DNA of 64,000 nt from Anaeromassilibacillus sp. An172 (GCF_002160515.1 NZ_NFKS01000004.1:1-64000); one strand, 5' to 3'. Shown: positions 1-9,011, counted from the stretch's first letter. Program-made: numbers and translations. The notes: generated by a model not told the origin, from the letters alone.

Positions 1-203
1 GTGTCTTTGTTTTTGTAGTCGTATTTGCTGTAACCCAGCTCTTCGTCCAGTTCTGCCTCAAGTCCGTTTTCCATAAACTCCGCTATGGTTTCCTTGAACA
101 GATTTTGAATGTCCTCCATACTGCCTATGTTGGACATTTGCAGCAACTCTCTGATTTTCTCTCTGCGTGCTTTTTCTTCCGGTGTGCGATTCTTTCTTGC
201 CAT
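1..203 (-). CDS. IS256-family (mutator-type) transposase, N-terminal part
   Basis: This is the first 67 or so codons of a transposase that runs off the left edge of the window. The start ATG is at 203-201, preceded by an AGGTT-type ribosome site. The visible protein opens with a charged helical stretch and then has the signature IS256-type segment around residues 29-68, with the motifs MEDIQNLFKETIAEFMENGL and LDEELGYSKYDY. In this family a DDE transposase catalyses cut/copy-and-circle transposition; the catalytic residues lie beyond the window. A terminal inverted repeat follows at 251-274, so the element is inserted just downstream of the DUF262 nuclease gene. Whether the copy is intact cannot be seen. 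Confidence 0.9.
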   Translation of the reverse strand, partial: MARKNRTPEEKARREKIRELLQMSNIGSMEDIQNLFKETIAEFMENGLEAELDEELGYSKYDYKNKD

Positions 204-250
204 TTTTTAACCTCCATTGTGTTGTCTCTATTTTACACCACTTTGGAGGT

Positions 251-274
251 TTACACAAATTTTGAAAGGGTCTC
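251..274 (-). repeat. Probable terminal inverted repeat of the IS256-type element
   Basis: Read on the minus strand this is GAGACCCTTTCAAAATTTGT followed by GTAA, some 48 nt in front of the transposase start. It has the look of an IS256-family end (GAGAC plus a TTTCAAAATTTGTGTAAA core). The partner repeat and the target duplication lie outside the window, so the exact element border at about 274 is inferred. Confidence 0.6.
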
Positions 275-336
275 AAAGACGGTTGAGAGTGCTTTGTGCA
301 TATGCGTTTTTCAGTTTCTCTGCTTTTGTAGTATAT

Positions 337-2058
337 TTAAAGAAGAATCCGTTTGAGTTCTTCTGTCATCAATTCCTGCCTTTTTTCCATGAACTCTTCA
401 AAGTTGCCTAAGTCATATGAAATTCCAAGCGGCAGATACTTTGCATTTTGGGCATTTTCAGGCGATTGCAACCAATCTGCAAGGGGTGTTTTATTTTTCT
501 GTTCATTTTCTCGCCCTTCAAGAAGTTGCAAATTAGCTAATGTATTTCTCCGGTGTTGCCAATCGTAGATCTTCACCTCGTCCAGATGGGATCCATCTGG
601 AAGCATAACCTTTTTTAACCGATTCGTTGTGAATCCAGCATAGGGATGCATATGATCCTGATGGAATCCCTTCTGACTGTACTTGAGATTGGGATAGAGC
701 AGAGAAAGAACCATGAATGTATAAGACCCAATTTCCCAATCAAACAGAGCATCGATTTCTTCTTGTGTATAGCACAGAGTCCGGTCACCGGAGAAATGGA
801 TTCCCTGCAATACCGATAATGAGAAGGGTTTCCCAGGATTATCTTTCAGCTTCTCTCGAATGCTCTGTAAGGCTGAATTATTGGATGCACCGAAGACTTG
901 TTTCAACTGTGCTACCACAATATATTTTTTCAATTCCCTTTTTGAGTCGCTGTCAAAAGGACCTCCGTGAAAACGATAATACACGATGGGCATGGCTGCC
1001 ACATAAGAAACAAGGTTTTCTGCATTAAATCCAAACTCACAAAGCAAGTCTACAGTTTCCGCAATGGCATTTTCTATCTTAGGCCAGCTGTTCCGAATTT
1101 CCAAAACGCTGTCCTTGCGAAAGGTTTCCACTTTTAGCGTAGTAGGAAGATTAATTAAATACAAACTGCTTCTCATAATAAAGTCATTTGAGAATCGGAA
1201 ACCTTCACCTTTACGGTTAATTCTTGTCAGCAGTTCATCAATCTTATCCCTTGCCTTATCCCAATGGGACACAACCGTCGAGAAAAGCAGATCGCTCTTA
1301 GAAAGGACAGTACCGCCCGAATTAACCCGAACAAAAATATCAAGAACGCTGTCAATAGCATCCTCTTCCACTTCAAAATAATTGATTAGTTCGCTTGTTA
1401 CCAGATGCTCATGAAGCTTTAGGATATTTGTCATAACTATGCTATCCGTATTCCATCCCCTAGTATTTACAATTTGCGTCATGACATCTGTTGGGGATTT
1501 ATACTGAAGGATGTCTTTGACACGATACCACAGTTTATCTGGCTTAGATTCAGCAACGCTATCATGTGCCATAAATGCGAACTCATATGTAATATCATCG
1601 TCCTCTGATTCCTTCTGACTGCGCAGATTGAAATACAGCTCTTTCTGCGGGAAAGCTTCATTGTTTGCCCATCGTTTCATTGGCAGTTTACGGCTTATGC
1701 TTCCTTGAAGCGCAATATACAGTGATGTAAGCCGTTGCTGCCCATCGAGAACAGCCCAAATAGAATCCGAAGAACCATCTGCTGGAAACGGTTGAGGGGC
1801 AGGTGGATTTTTGTAGGCGTCGCGCTCATGAAAATCTTTGATGAATTCATACATGGAATATTCCTTCTGGTTAACAATTCTCTTCTTTACTCGCCAAAAA
1901 AGGAACGTCCCGATTGGGTAGTCCAACATAATAGAGTCCATCAACCTAGTAATCTGCTCATCGCTCCAAACATATTTCCTTTGAATAGCTGGAAGATACA
2001 TTTGTCTGCTATTTATCGCATCTAGGATCCAGCTAATCGTTACCTTTTTATATGCCAT
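337..2058 (-). CDS. DUF262 / HNH nuclease, GmrSD-like
   Basis: A 573-residue protein. The N-terminal DUF262 (ParB/GmrS-like) NTPase domain is shown by IQRKYVWSDEQ (about 25-35), the DYPIG segment (46-50) and the DGQQR motif at 105-109. The middle keeps the family motif FVRVNSGGTVLSKSDLLFS. The C-terminus has an HNH-type nuclease with H466, H469 and H471 (HQDHMHP) and a later NTLANLQLL stretch that supplies the asparagine. DUF262-HNH proteins include the type IV restriction enzyme GmrSD, which cuts modified phage DNA, and BrxU; target specificity here is unknown. A strong AGGAGG lies 6 nt before the ATG. The next gene upstream is another HNH protein and an IS lies downstream, so a defence role is likely but inferred. 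Confidence 0.85.
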   Translation of the reverse strand: MAYKKVTISWILDAINSRQMYLPAIQRKYVWSDEQITRLMDSIMLDYPIGTFLFWRVKKRIVNQKEYSMYEFIKDFHERDAYKNPPAPQPFPADGSSDSIWAVLDGQQRLTSLYIALQGSISRKLPMKRWANNEAFPQKELYFNLRSQKESEDDDITYEFAFMAHDSVAESKPDKLWYRVKDILQYKSPTDVMTQIVNTRGWNTDSIVMTNILKLHEHLVTSELINYFEVEEDAIDSVLDIFVRVNSGGTVLSKSDLLFSTVVSHWDKARDKIDELLTRINRKGEGFRFSNDFIMRSSLYLINLPTTLKVETFRKDSVLEIRNSWPKIENAIAETVDLLCEFGFNAENLVSYVAAMPIVYYRFHGGPFDSDSKRELKKYIVVAQLKQVFGASNNSALQSIREKLKDNPGKPFSLSVLQGIHFSGDRTLCYTQEEIDALFDWEIGSYTFMVLSLLYPNLKYSQKGFHQDHMHPYAGFTTNRLKKVMLPDGSHLDEVKIYDWQHRRNTLANLQLLEGRENEQKNKTPLADWLQSPENAQNAKYLPLGISYDLGNFEEFMEKRQELMTEELKRILL

Positions 2059-2147
2059 GACATTCCTCCTATGTATCTATAAACCAATGAAAAGTTTTTG
2101 TTATTATCAATTCCGTCCTACAAAAAGCTTTATGCAAAGGGGCAATA

Positions 2148-3077
2148 TCACCTAGGGTGTTTTTTAGCCAACTTTTTTTCTTCTTTGTCCCATTCCTCCT
2201 GTATTTTTGCAAAAAATTCTTGGCTCTGGTCTGAAAAAGTGCCTCTCATATAACTAATTTCATCCATTAACCCTTGCCCCCAAGTAACATCAATGAGTTT
2301 TTCATTATGATATGTTGCTTCGCTTGTACATCGTGGAAGCACCGAATGTCCTGTGTTGTCCATCATGGCATACGGATACTGAATCCTTAAAATTGTATTA
2401 TTTTTTTCAAGAATGTCATCCTCGATATTCTTATCCCAACATAACATGAGTAATTGTAAACTGTTGAATCTAAAAACAAACGCAAAAGCACAATTTTCAA
2501 ATTCTTGTTTCTCCATCTTTTCTCGCAAGGCAATATGGCCGGTATTATAATCAATATTCAAAATTATACTGTTCGATAAAAAAAGTGGAGAATCTCCCCA
2601 ACGCAGTTTCCTGTTTCCAAACATAAAATCGGGAGCTGGAGAAGTATTAACTGCTAAACCAGCTAAAAGTGTAATATTCTTCAGTGGTTCATTGTTTTCC
2701 TCGTGCAATAAAAAGTCCTTGATTCCATCGTCGAAAAAAGAAACATCCTTTTTTCTTACCCTTAAATCATTAAAAGCAAATTTCAGACTCATTTTTTGAA
2801 TCATTGCATAGTCATAATCTACTGCGAGTGTGTCATCTTTTTCATATTTGACTGTAAAGTATTTTTTTATAAAGTTTTTAGCATACGAGTCGATATATGA
2901 AATCCTATTATTATTGCAGTCTGCACAAACATCTTTAACCAGTGGGTCTCCTTGATGAACTGCTTTCCTTTCACTATCAATCGTTACATAGCATTCTGGA
3001 AACAATCCAAGAATTCCACTTGAAATAATATGCTCTTTTGTACCTTTCGCTTCTTTGCCACAATAAGCACAAATCAT
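2148..3077 (-). CDS. Zinc-type HNH endonuclease-like protein
   Basis: A 309-residue protein that opens with a CxxC pair (C3, C6), then EH at 15-16, then a second CxxC followed by asparagines (C51, C54, N55, N56). This is the zinc-ribbon HNH pattern of small endonucleases. The rest of the protein, rich in aromatic and charged residues, resembles nothing I can name; it could be a substrate or partner domain. It sits 89 nt upstream of the DUF262-HNH gene in the same orientation, and the two may be one transcript. A GAGGG ribosome site precedes the ATG. A role with its neighbour in phage defence is inference from location and fold. Confidence 0.6.
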   Translation of the reverse strand: MICAYCGKEAKGTKEHIISSGILGLFPECYVTIDSERKAVHQGDPLVKDVCADCNNNRISYIDSYAKNFIKKYFTVKYEKDDTLAVDYDYAMIQKMSLKFAFNDLRVRKKDVSFFDDGIKDFLLHEENNEPLKNITLLAGLAVNTSPAPDFMFGNRKLRWGDSPLFLSNSIILNIDYNTGHIALREKMEKQEFENCAFAFVFRFNSLQLLMLCWDKNIEDDILEKNNTILRIQYPYAMMDNTGHSVLPRCTSEATYHNEKLIDVTWGQGLMDEISYMRGTFSDQSQEFFAKIQEEWDKEEKKLAKKHPR

Positions 3078-3313
3078 ACTTAACCCTCTTTCACATCCAA
3101 TCCACTGCCCAACTACCCTTTTGACCCTCGAGTGGGCGAAACTGCTGTCAAGGCAAAATATCTAATCCGCTCACTGGTGGGTTGTGGCAGGGATTTAGAT
3201 AACATAAGCTTTCCTTTGATATATTCCCCTCAACAGAAATAGTCAGGTGAGGGGGATTGCTGTCGGTTCTGTAATGTGTCAGAAAATACCGCAAATCAGG
3301 CATTTTTCGGACT
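3078..3313. other. Intergenic spacer with two imperfect inverted repeats
   Basis: No gene is seen here. Two hairpin-forming repeats are present: one pairs about 3155-3164 with 3190-3200 (TATCTAATCC against GGATTTAGATA), the other pairs 3226-3232 with 3248-3254 (CCCCTCA against TGAGGGG). Neither is followed by a T-run, so they do not look like ordinary terminators. The spacer marks the edge between the accessory nuclease genes and the housekeeping gene rlmD. Confidence 0.4.
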
Positions 3314-4684
3314 TTATTTTTCGGTTTTTGACATCAAAACTACCGTCTCCACATGTGCTGTTCTGGGGAACATGTCTACTGGGGTTATTTTTTGTGGGGG
3401 ATAGCCTAAGGTTTTTAGGATGGCTAAATCTCTTGCCAATGTTCCCGGGTCACAGGATACATATACTATTCTTTTTGGTGACATCTCTTTTATTGTATTT
3501 AACAGCTTCTCGTCACAACCTTTTCTCGGCGGGTCTACTATTACCACGTCGGGGCGGACTCCCTCTTTTTTAAGTTCATCGGCGGCATAAGAGGCGTCGC
3601 CGCAGAGAAATCTGCTGTTTTCCACATTGTTAATCTGCGCATTTATTTTTGCGTCTTTTATGGCATCCTCTACAATTTCAACGCCTACAAGCTCTTTTAC
3701 CTTATTCGCCATTGTAAGGCCTATTGTGCCTGTGCCGCAGTACAGGTCAAGCAAAACATCGTCCTTACTGAGGTCTGCGTATTCTGCGGCTATACTGTAC
3801 AGCTTTTCCGCCTGGCGTCTATTGACCTGATAAAAGGAATGAGGGGATATTCTAAAGCTTACGCCCAGCAGCTGGTCGGTTATGTATTCCTGACCGAATA
3901 CAACACGGTTTCTTTTTCCTAATATAACATTAGTTTTATCCCTGTTGGAGTTTACGACTATGCTTTTTATCTGAGGGAATTTTTCCGTCAGCTCTTTTAC
4001 AAGGATTGGTTCGTCTTTAAGTCCGTTTCCGTTTACCACAAGACATACCATTATTTCGCCGGTTTTTTCTCCTTGTCTTAAATAGATATGTCTAAGCTTT
4101 CCTTTGTGTGTTGTTTCATCATAGACATCGTTTTTGCTTGACTTCATAAAATCCAAAACAGTTTTATTTATCTGTGAGAAGATTTCAGGCTGGAGAAGGC
4201 AGTCGTCGCAGGATACTATTCTGTGACTGTGAAGTCCGTAAAATCCGCTGATGATTTCTCCCGACTGATTTTTGCCAACAGGGTACTGGGCTTTGTTTCT
4301 GTATCTTTCTTCAAGCTCAGACCCCACTATTTTATCAACCTTTACATCGGTGATTTTACCTATTCTTTCAACAGCGTCTCGAACACGCTGTTCTTTTATT
4401 TTAAGCTCTGCATCATAGGAAATATGTCTGTAGACACAGCCGCCGCACTGATAAAAACATGGACAGTCTGTTTCGATTCTGTCCGGGGAAGGGGAGATAA
4501 GCTCTTCAATTTTTCCAAAGGAATATTTTTTCAGCTTTTTGACAATTCTTACCTTTAGTGTATCGCCGACAGCGGAGTTTGGCACAAAGATTACCTCGCC
4601 GTTTTCCGCACGACAAATTCCGTTGCCCTCTGAGCTTACCGCTTCTATATGAGTTTCGATTATATCGTTTTTTCTAAGTTCCAT
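3314..4684 (-). CDS. rlmD: 23S rRNA (uracil-5-)-methyltransferase, RlmD/RumA family
   Basis: A 456-residue SAM-dependent enzyme that makes 5-methyluridine in 23S rRNA (U1939 in E. coli numbering). The order is an N-terminal TRAM domain, an iron-sulfur cysteine cluster in the segment CPCFYQCGGCVYRH, and a Rossmann methyltransferase domain with DLYCGTGTIGL, the IVDPPRKG motif and the catalytic-cysteine stretch YVSCDPGTLARD. I chose the ATG at 4684 rather than the one at 4702 because GGAG lies 6 nt ahead of it. In Firmicutes more than one RumA-like paralogue (RlmCD type) is common, so the exact target base is not certain. It diverges from murC. Confidence 0.9.
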   Translation of the reverse strand: MELRKNDIIETHIEAVSSEGNGICRAENGEVIFVPNSAVGDTLKVRIVKKLKKYSFGKIEELISPSPDRIETDCPCFYQCGGCVYRHISYDAELKIKEQRVRDAVERIGKITDVKVDKIVGSELEERYRNKAQYPVGKNQSGEIISGFYGLHSHRIVSCDDCLLQPEIFSQINKTVLDFMKSSKNDVYDETTHKGKLRHIYLRQGEKTGEIMVCLVVNGNGLKDEPILVKELTEKFPQIKSIVVNSNRDKTNVILGKRNRVVFGQEYITDQLLGVSFRISPHSFYQVNRRQAEKLYSIAAEYADLSKDDVLLDLYCGTGTIGLTMANKVKELVGVEIVEDAIKDAKINAQINNVENSRFLCGDASYAADELKKEGVRPDVVIVDPPRKGCDEKLLNTIKEMSPKRIVYVSCDPGTLARDLAILKTLGYPPQKITPVDMFPRTAHVETVVLMSKTEK

Positions 4685-4961
4685 TTCATTCTCCGTAAGC
4701 ATAATAAATTACATATAAATATGTTTTTAAACAATTTTAACATAAAGATATTTTCTTTTCAATATTTGTGTCCCATTATGTTTTTTCGGCTAAAAGGGGA
4801 AGATTTTCTAAATGTTCAACAGAATATGTTGACGAAAAATTTAGAAATTTAGAAAAAGTAAAAAGGATGAAAAAAATTAAGAAAAAGACTTTATTTTTTT
4901 GTGTTTTAGCAATATAATATGTTCAGAGTATAATGGATTATCAAGGGTAAGGAGTGTCTGT

Positions 4962-6341
4962 ATGGATTACAATAATTGTTTAAATAACGTAAAACACATA
5001 CATTTTATCGGTATTGGCGGAAGCGGAATGTGTCCGCTGGCAGAAATTCTCAGAAGTGAAGGTTTTAAAATTTCAGGTTCCGACAACAACGAGTCTGACA
5101 CACTTGAAAGAGTAAAACAAGAGGGAATAGAAGTTCATATGGGTCACCGTGGAGAAAATGTTGACGGTGCTGATATGGTGGTATATACTGCGGCAGTAAA
5201 ATCAGATAATCCGGAACTCGTTGAAGCCAGAAAAAGAAAGATACCTTGTCTTGAAAGAAGCGTAATGCTTGGAATAGTTACAAGACGTTATAACAGAAGC
5301 ATTGCTGTTTCCGGTACTCACGGAAAAACAACAACCACAGCTATGCTTTCTCAGCTTTTGATAGGAAGCGGTTTTGACCCGTCTGCAATTATCGGAGGAA
5401 AGCTCCCATTTATCGGCGGCAACAGCTATGTTGGAAAAAGCGATATAATTGTATGTGAGGCGTGTGAGTATGTGGATACTTTCCTTCAGCTTGCTCCTTA
5501 TATTTCAATAATCCTCAACGTTGATGCAGACCATCTGGATTATTTCGGAAATCTCGAGAACATCAAAAAGTCATTTAAGAAGTTTGTGGCTCTCACCACA
5601 GGTGTTATCGTGGTAAACGGCGACGACCTCAATTCTCTTGAATGTGTAAGCGAAGCAAAGATAGAGAAAATTACTTTCGGTTTTATGGATACAAACGATT
5701 ACTATGCTGCAAATATTGCAGAGAGCAAAGGTGTTAAGGAAGAGTTTGACCTTATGTACAGAGGTGAATTCCTTACAAGAATTAAGCTCAGCGTTCCGGG
5801 AAAGCATAACATATACAACGCTTTGGCAGCTGCTGCAACAGCTCATTTCCTGGGTGCAACTCCTGCGGAGATATCAGAGCATCTCCATAACTTCGGCGGT
5901 GTACACAGAAGATTTGAGGTTTTAGGAGAAGCAGGCGGAATAACAGTTGCCGACGACTTTGCTCATCATCCTACAGAGCTTACAGCAACTCTTACAGCTG
6001 CTGTGGAAATGGGATTTGACAGAGTTATAGCTGTGTTCCAGCCTCATACATTCTCAAGAACTGCAATGCTTTTGGATGATTTTGCAAAGGCTCTTTCAAT
6101 TCCTGATAAGGTTGTTATTTCAGAAATCCTTGCAGTAAGAGAAACAAATACCTATAATATCTATTCCACAGACTTGGGCAAAAAGGTTCCTGGCGCTGAA
6201 TGTATAGATAAATTTGAGGATATAACCAAGTATATCTGCTCAGAGGCAAAGCCTGGTGATTTGGTTCTTACAATGGGCGGCGGCGATGTGTATAAGTGCG
6301 CCAACATGATAATGACAGCTTTGAAGAACAAATACGAATAA
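4962..6341 (+). CDS. murC: UDP-N-acetylmuramate--L-alanine ligase
   Basis: MurC adds L-alanine to UDP-MurNAc in the cytoplasm, the first peptide step of peptidoglycan synthesis, using ATP. The 459-residue protein has the N-terminal Rossmann UDP-binding motif GIGGSGM, the Mur ligase P-loop GTHGKTTTT, the central DHLDYF segment and the C-terminal DDFAHHPTE motif. The start is the ATG at 4962, with AAGGAG 7-12 nt upstream; an upstream in-frame TTG at 4899 has no ribosome site and lies over a TATAAT at 4913-4918. It stands alone, away from a division/cell-wall cluster, and ends in a strong terminator. Confidence 0.95.
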   Translation: MDYNNCLNNVKHIHFIGIGGSGMCPLAEILRSEGFKISGSDNNESDTLERVKQEGIEVHMGHRGENVDGADMVVYTAAVKSDNPELVEARKRKIPCLERSVMLGIVTRRYNRSIAVSGTHGKTTTTAMLSQLLIGSGFDPSAIIGGKLPFIGGNSYVGKSDIIVCEACEYVDTFLQLAPYISIILNVDADHLDYFGNLENIKKSFKKFVALTTGVIVVNGDDLNSLECVSEAKIEKITFGFMDTNDYYAANIAESKGVKEEFDLMYRGEFLTRIKLSVPGKHNIYNALAAAATAHFLGATPAEISEHLHNFGGVHRRFEVLGEAGGITVADDFAHHPTELTATLTAAVEMGFDRVIAVFQPHTFSRTAMLLDDFAKALSIPDKVVISEILAVRETNTYNIYSTDLGKKVPGAECIDKFEDITKYICSEAKPGDLVLTMGGGDVYKCANMIMTALKNKYE

Positions 6342-6360
6342 CAGAATAATCAAATAATAG

Positions 6361-6392
6361 AAAAACGGTTCGGATTTCCGAGCCGTTTTTTG
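6361..6392 (+). terminator. Intrinsic terminator after murC
   Basis: The arms AAACGGTTCGG and CCGAGCCGTTT (one G-U pair) flank a short loop and run into a T-tract. Confidence 0.9.
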
Positions 6393-6402
6393 TGTCGCTT
6401 TT

Positions 6403-6443
6403 ATTTCAGAGTTGTTTCAATTTTGTTTCAATGTTATTTCAAT
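6403..6443 (+). promoter_or_regulatory. Four 11-bp-phased direct repeats upstream of htrA
   Basis: The 8-mer (A/G)TTTCA(A/G)(T/A) starts at 6403, 6414, 6425 and 6436, exactly one helical turn (11 bp) apart; the second and third copies are both GTTTCAAT. A TATAAG hexamer follows at 6456-6461. Phased direct repeats of this kind are typical of binding sites for dimers of OmpR-family response regulators. That a two-component system controls this HtrA gene is inference. Confidence 0.5.
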
Positions 6444-6532
6444 TTATTGTCACCTTATAAGAATATTATTAAATCACAGCAAAGAACAACGGCAAACGCC
6501 GATAACATAATATTATTACGGAGGGAAAAGAT

Positions 6533-8398
6533 ATGTCAGACTATAATAACTTTGACGGTTTGAATAATAAAGAAAACGAAACGGAAAACCTTTCCGAAGA
6601 GAAAAATGAATATAAAGCTTCCGAAAGCGAGAGCACATACAGCTCAGAAGAACAGAGCGCAGAAGAAATATTAAAGGATGTTGAGTTTGCAGAGGAAGAG
6701 ACCGCTTCTGCCGCTGATGACAGCAAGGGAACAGATGCTACTGATGAATATAAGACAACAGATTATTCAGCATCAAGCAGCTACAATAACACAAATTCCT
6801 ATACAACAACATCAGGAAATAACGGCGGTACAGCCTCTTATGAATGGAATAACGGACAGTACAGCGGAAAATATACCACAGGAAGCTACAGCAATAACAG
6901 CAATTCAGGTTCTTATTCCTCAAATTCCTATTCATCAGGCAATTACAGATACGGCAGTCAGCCGTATAACAGTTACAGCTCAAACACAAACAACAGCTAT
7001 AACAATAACACCGGAACAAACGGAACATATGGACAGAATTCCGGCGGCGCATACGGTTACGGAAATAATCAAAACTATAACCAGCAGGCAGGATATTACA
7101 ATAATTCCTATGTGAATCCGGCAGGAAAGAAAAAGAAAGCTCCTAAGGCAAAGAAGGAGAAAAAGACTGTAAGAGTTTCAGCACTGGTTTTGACTGTAAG
7201 TCTTTTGGCTTCCGCAGTGTTGGGCTTCGGCGGAGGAATGGTTGCTAATTACGTAAACGGCGGAGGCTCCGGCGGAAACGGAATGACAATCAATAAGGTT
7301 GTTACAACAGCAGAAGAAACAAACTCAACAACCGGTGAAATGAGCACAAGCGATATTGTAGCCTCTACAAAGAACAGCGTTGTTGAAATTACAACAGAAA
7401 TTGTAAAAACAGGCAGCTTCTTACAGCAGTACATTGAATCAGGCGCAGGAAGCGGCGTAATCATTTCGGAAAACGGATATATTGTTACAAACAACCACGT
7501 AATCGAGGACGCTTCAAGCATCACAGTTACTTTGGCAGACGGTACAAGCTACAGCGCAGAGCTGGTTGGAACTGACGCAGATTTGGACGTAGCTTTGATT
7601 AAGATAGATGCAACAGGTCTTGATCCGGCAGAGATAGGAGATTCTTCCACAACTCAGGCAGGTGACAAGGCAGTTGTAATCGGAAATCCTCTCGGACAGC
7701 TGGGCGGTTCTGTTACACAGGGAATTATAAGTTCTGTAAGCAGAGATGTTATGATTGACGGTGTTTCTCACAACGTAATGCAGGTGGATGCTTCTATCAA
7801 CCCCGGAAACAGCGGCGGCGGACTCTTTAACGGAAGAGGAGAACTGGTTGGAATTATAATTGCAAAATCAGTTAATGAATCCGTTGAGGGTATCGGATTT
7901 GCAATTCCGATTAACGATGTATCAGATATTCTTGAGGACCTTATGAACTACGGATATGTAAGAGGCAAAGTAAGTCTCGGAATGTCCTTTGTTGATATAA
8001 CAAACGCACAGACAGCAATGATGTACAGAGTTTCAGAGCCTGGATGTTATGTATCCAGCGTTGAGATAAATTCAAATGCCGCAAATGCAGGTTTCCAGAG
8101 CGGTGACCGCATTACAAGCGTAAACGGCACAAGCGTTTCAACCTCTTCAGATATTGAAACAGAAATAAGTAAAATGGCAGTAGGTGATACCGTTGAATTC
8201 ACAGTTGAAAGAAACGGCAGAACAGGAACATTGAGCTTGGTTCTTGAAGAGGCAGTGCCTGAGGATATAGCTGCAAAGAACGAAAGCGGCAACGAGTCAG
8301 ACGGTTCAAACGGAATCAGAGACAGCTTCGGCAACGATTACAATCCTTACGACAGCACAGGAAGTGCCGATGATTATTACTACTATTTCTTTAATTGA
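6533..8398 (+). CDS. htrA: Membrane-anchored HtrA/DegP-like serine protease with PDZ domain
   Basis: A 621-residue surface quality-control protease. Residues 1-195 are a low-complexity acidic then Asn/Ser/Tyr/Gly-rich tail, 199-211 a lysine cluster, and 216-240 a single membrane helix, so the long tail is cytoplasmic. The trypsin-like domain (about 270-465) has the triad H322 (TNNHVI), D352 (DLDVALI) and S427 (NPGNSGGG). One PDZ domain covers about 490-570 (AGFQSGDRITSVNG), followed by an acidic, tyrosine-rich end. HtrA degrades or refolds misfolded exported proteins. The tail is far longer than in Bacillus HtrA. The gene has its own promoter region with phased repeats at 6403-6443 and ends in a terminator, so it is monocistronic. 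Confidence 0.93.
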   Translation: MSDYNNFDGLNNKENETENLSEEKNEYKASESESTYSSEEQSAEEILKDVEFAEEETASAADDSKGTDATDEYKTTDYSASSSYNNTNSYTTTSGNNGGTASYEWNNGQYSGKYTTGSYSNNSNSGSYSSNSYSSGNYRYGSQPYNSYSSNTNNSYNNNTGTNGTYGQNSGGAYGYGNNQNYNQQAGYYNNSYVNPAGKKKKAPKAKKEKKTVRVSALVLTVSLLASAVLGFGGGMVANYVNGGGSGGNGMTINKVVTTAEETNSTTGEMSTSDIVASTKNSVVEITTEIVKTGSFLQQYIESGAGSGVIISENGYIVTNNHVIEDASSITVTLADGTSYSAELVGTDADLDVALIKIDATGLDPAEIGDSSTTQAGDKAVVIGNPLGQLGGSVTQGIISSVSRDVMIDGVSHNVMQVDASINPGNSGGGLFNGRGELVGIIIAKSVNESVEGIGFAIPINDVSDILEDLMNYGYVRGKVSLGMSFVDITNAQTAMMYRVSEPGCYVSSVEINSNAANAGFQSGDRITSVNGTSVSTSSDIETEISKMAVGDTVEFTVERNGRTGTLSLVLEEAVPEDIAAKNESGNESDGSNGIRDSFGNDYNPYDSTGSADDYYYYFFN

Positions 8399-8515
8399 TT
8401 TAAAGAAAACTTACTAACGATGAACATATAATCTTAACAGCGGATAATATGTTCTTTTACATAGATTAAATTTGTTTCTCATTTTTATTACTTCCTTTTA
8501 TGTTTTTTAGCACAG

Positions 8516-8553
8516 AAGAACGCCGGTCATATATGTGACCGGCGTTCTTTTTA
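8516..8553 (+). terminator. Intrinsic terminator after htrA
   Basis: A perfect stem, AGAACGCCGGTCA with TGACCGGCGTTCT, is followed by TTTTTAT. Confidence 0.95.
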
Positions 8554-9011
8554 TGGAAAAAAGTTGCCATATCATATATTTAGTAATGATATAATAGTAA
8601 AAGACGTACTTTAAAATAACAACGGAAAGTTAAATAGCTTTATTGATAATATAAGTATTTATGTTTGATTTTTACATTTATAATAAATATTAAAATAAAA
8701 TAGCAACTGTAAACTTTTTATGTAATTTGTATATAAAGAGCTTGCAAAATACAGGTTTAATCCTTATTATTACATCTAATAAATAAAATAATTGTATAAT
8801 TGATGAAAGAAACATGTTGAGTTAAGGGGATATATGTGGTATAATGCAAATATATTGCCTTATTTGTGTTTTTAGGTAGAAATATGTATTGTTATATATA
8901 TGTTATATATATTTATAAAATTTCTTTTGTTTTATCTTTCAGCGGTTATGTTTATTTTCAAACAGCAGAAACCGCCTGTTGTTTTATTTTTATACATGGT
9001 GGAGAAATAGG
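8554..9011. other. AT-rich leader region of the kinase cluster
   Basis: No coding region is visible. It contains a 13-nt box GGAAAAAAGTTGC at 8555-8567 with a TATAAT at 8590-8595 (a 20-nt gap after the TTGCCA), a motif repeated with the same geometry at 10225-10265, and a stronger promoter at 8817-8845. About 220 nt between the two TATAAT boxes holds no ORF of note; a small RNA is possible but nothing in the sequence proves it. Confidence 0.4.
8817..8845 (+). promoter_or_regulatory. Promoter of the HTH / kinase cluster
   Basis: TTGAGT, a 17-nt spacer and TATAAT, with an extended -10 TGG directly upstream of TATAAT. Transcription from here leaves a 5' leader of about 160 nt before the ATG at 9012. 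Confidence 0.7.

Noticed and set aside
58-276. 72-residue minus-strand ORF over the transposase start
   Set aside because: It is out of frame with the clear IS256-type transposase at 1-203 and spans the element end.
7000-7120. Repetitive Asn/Tyr coding stretch as a possible CRISPR or tandem DNA repeat
   Set aside because: The repetition is at the protein composition level within htrA; no regular repeat-spacer pattern exists. No CRISPR array is seen anywhere in the window.
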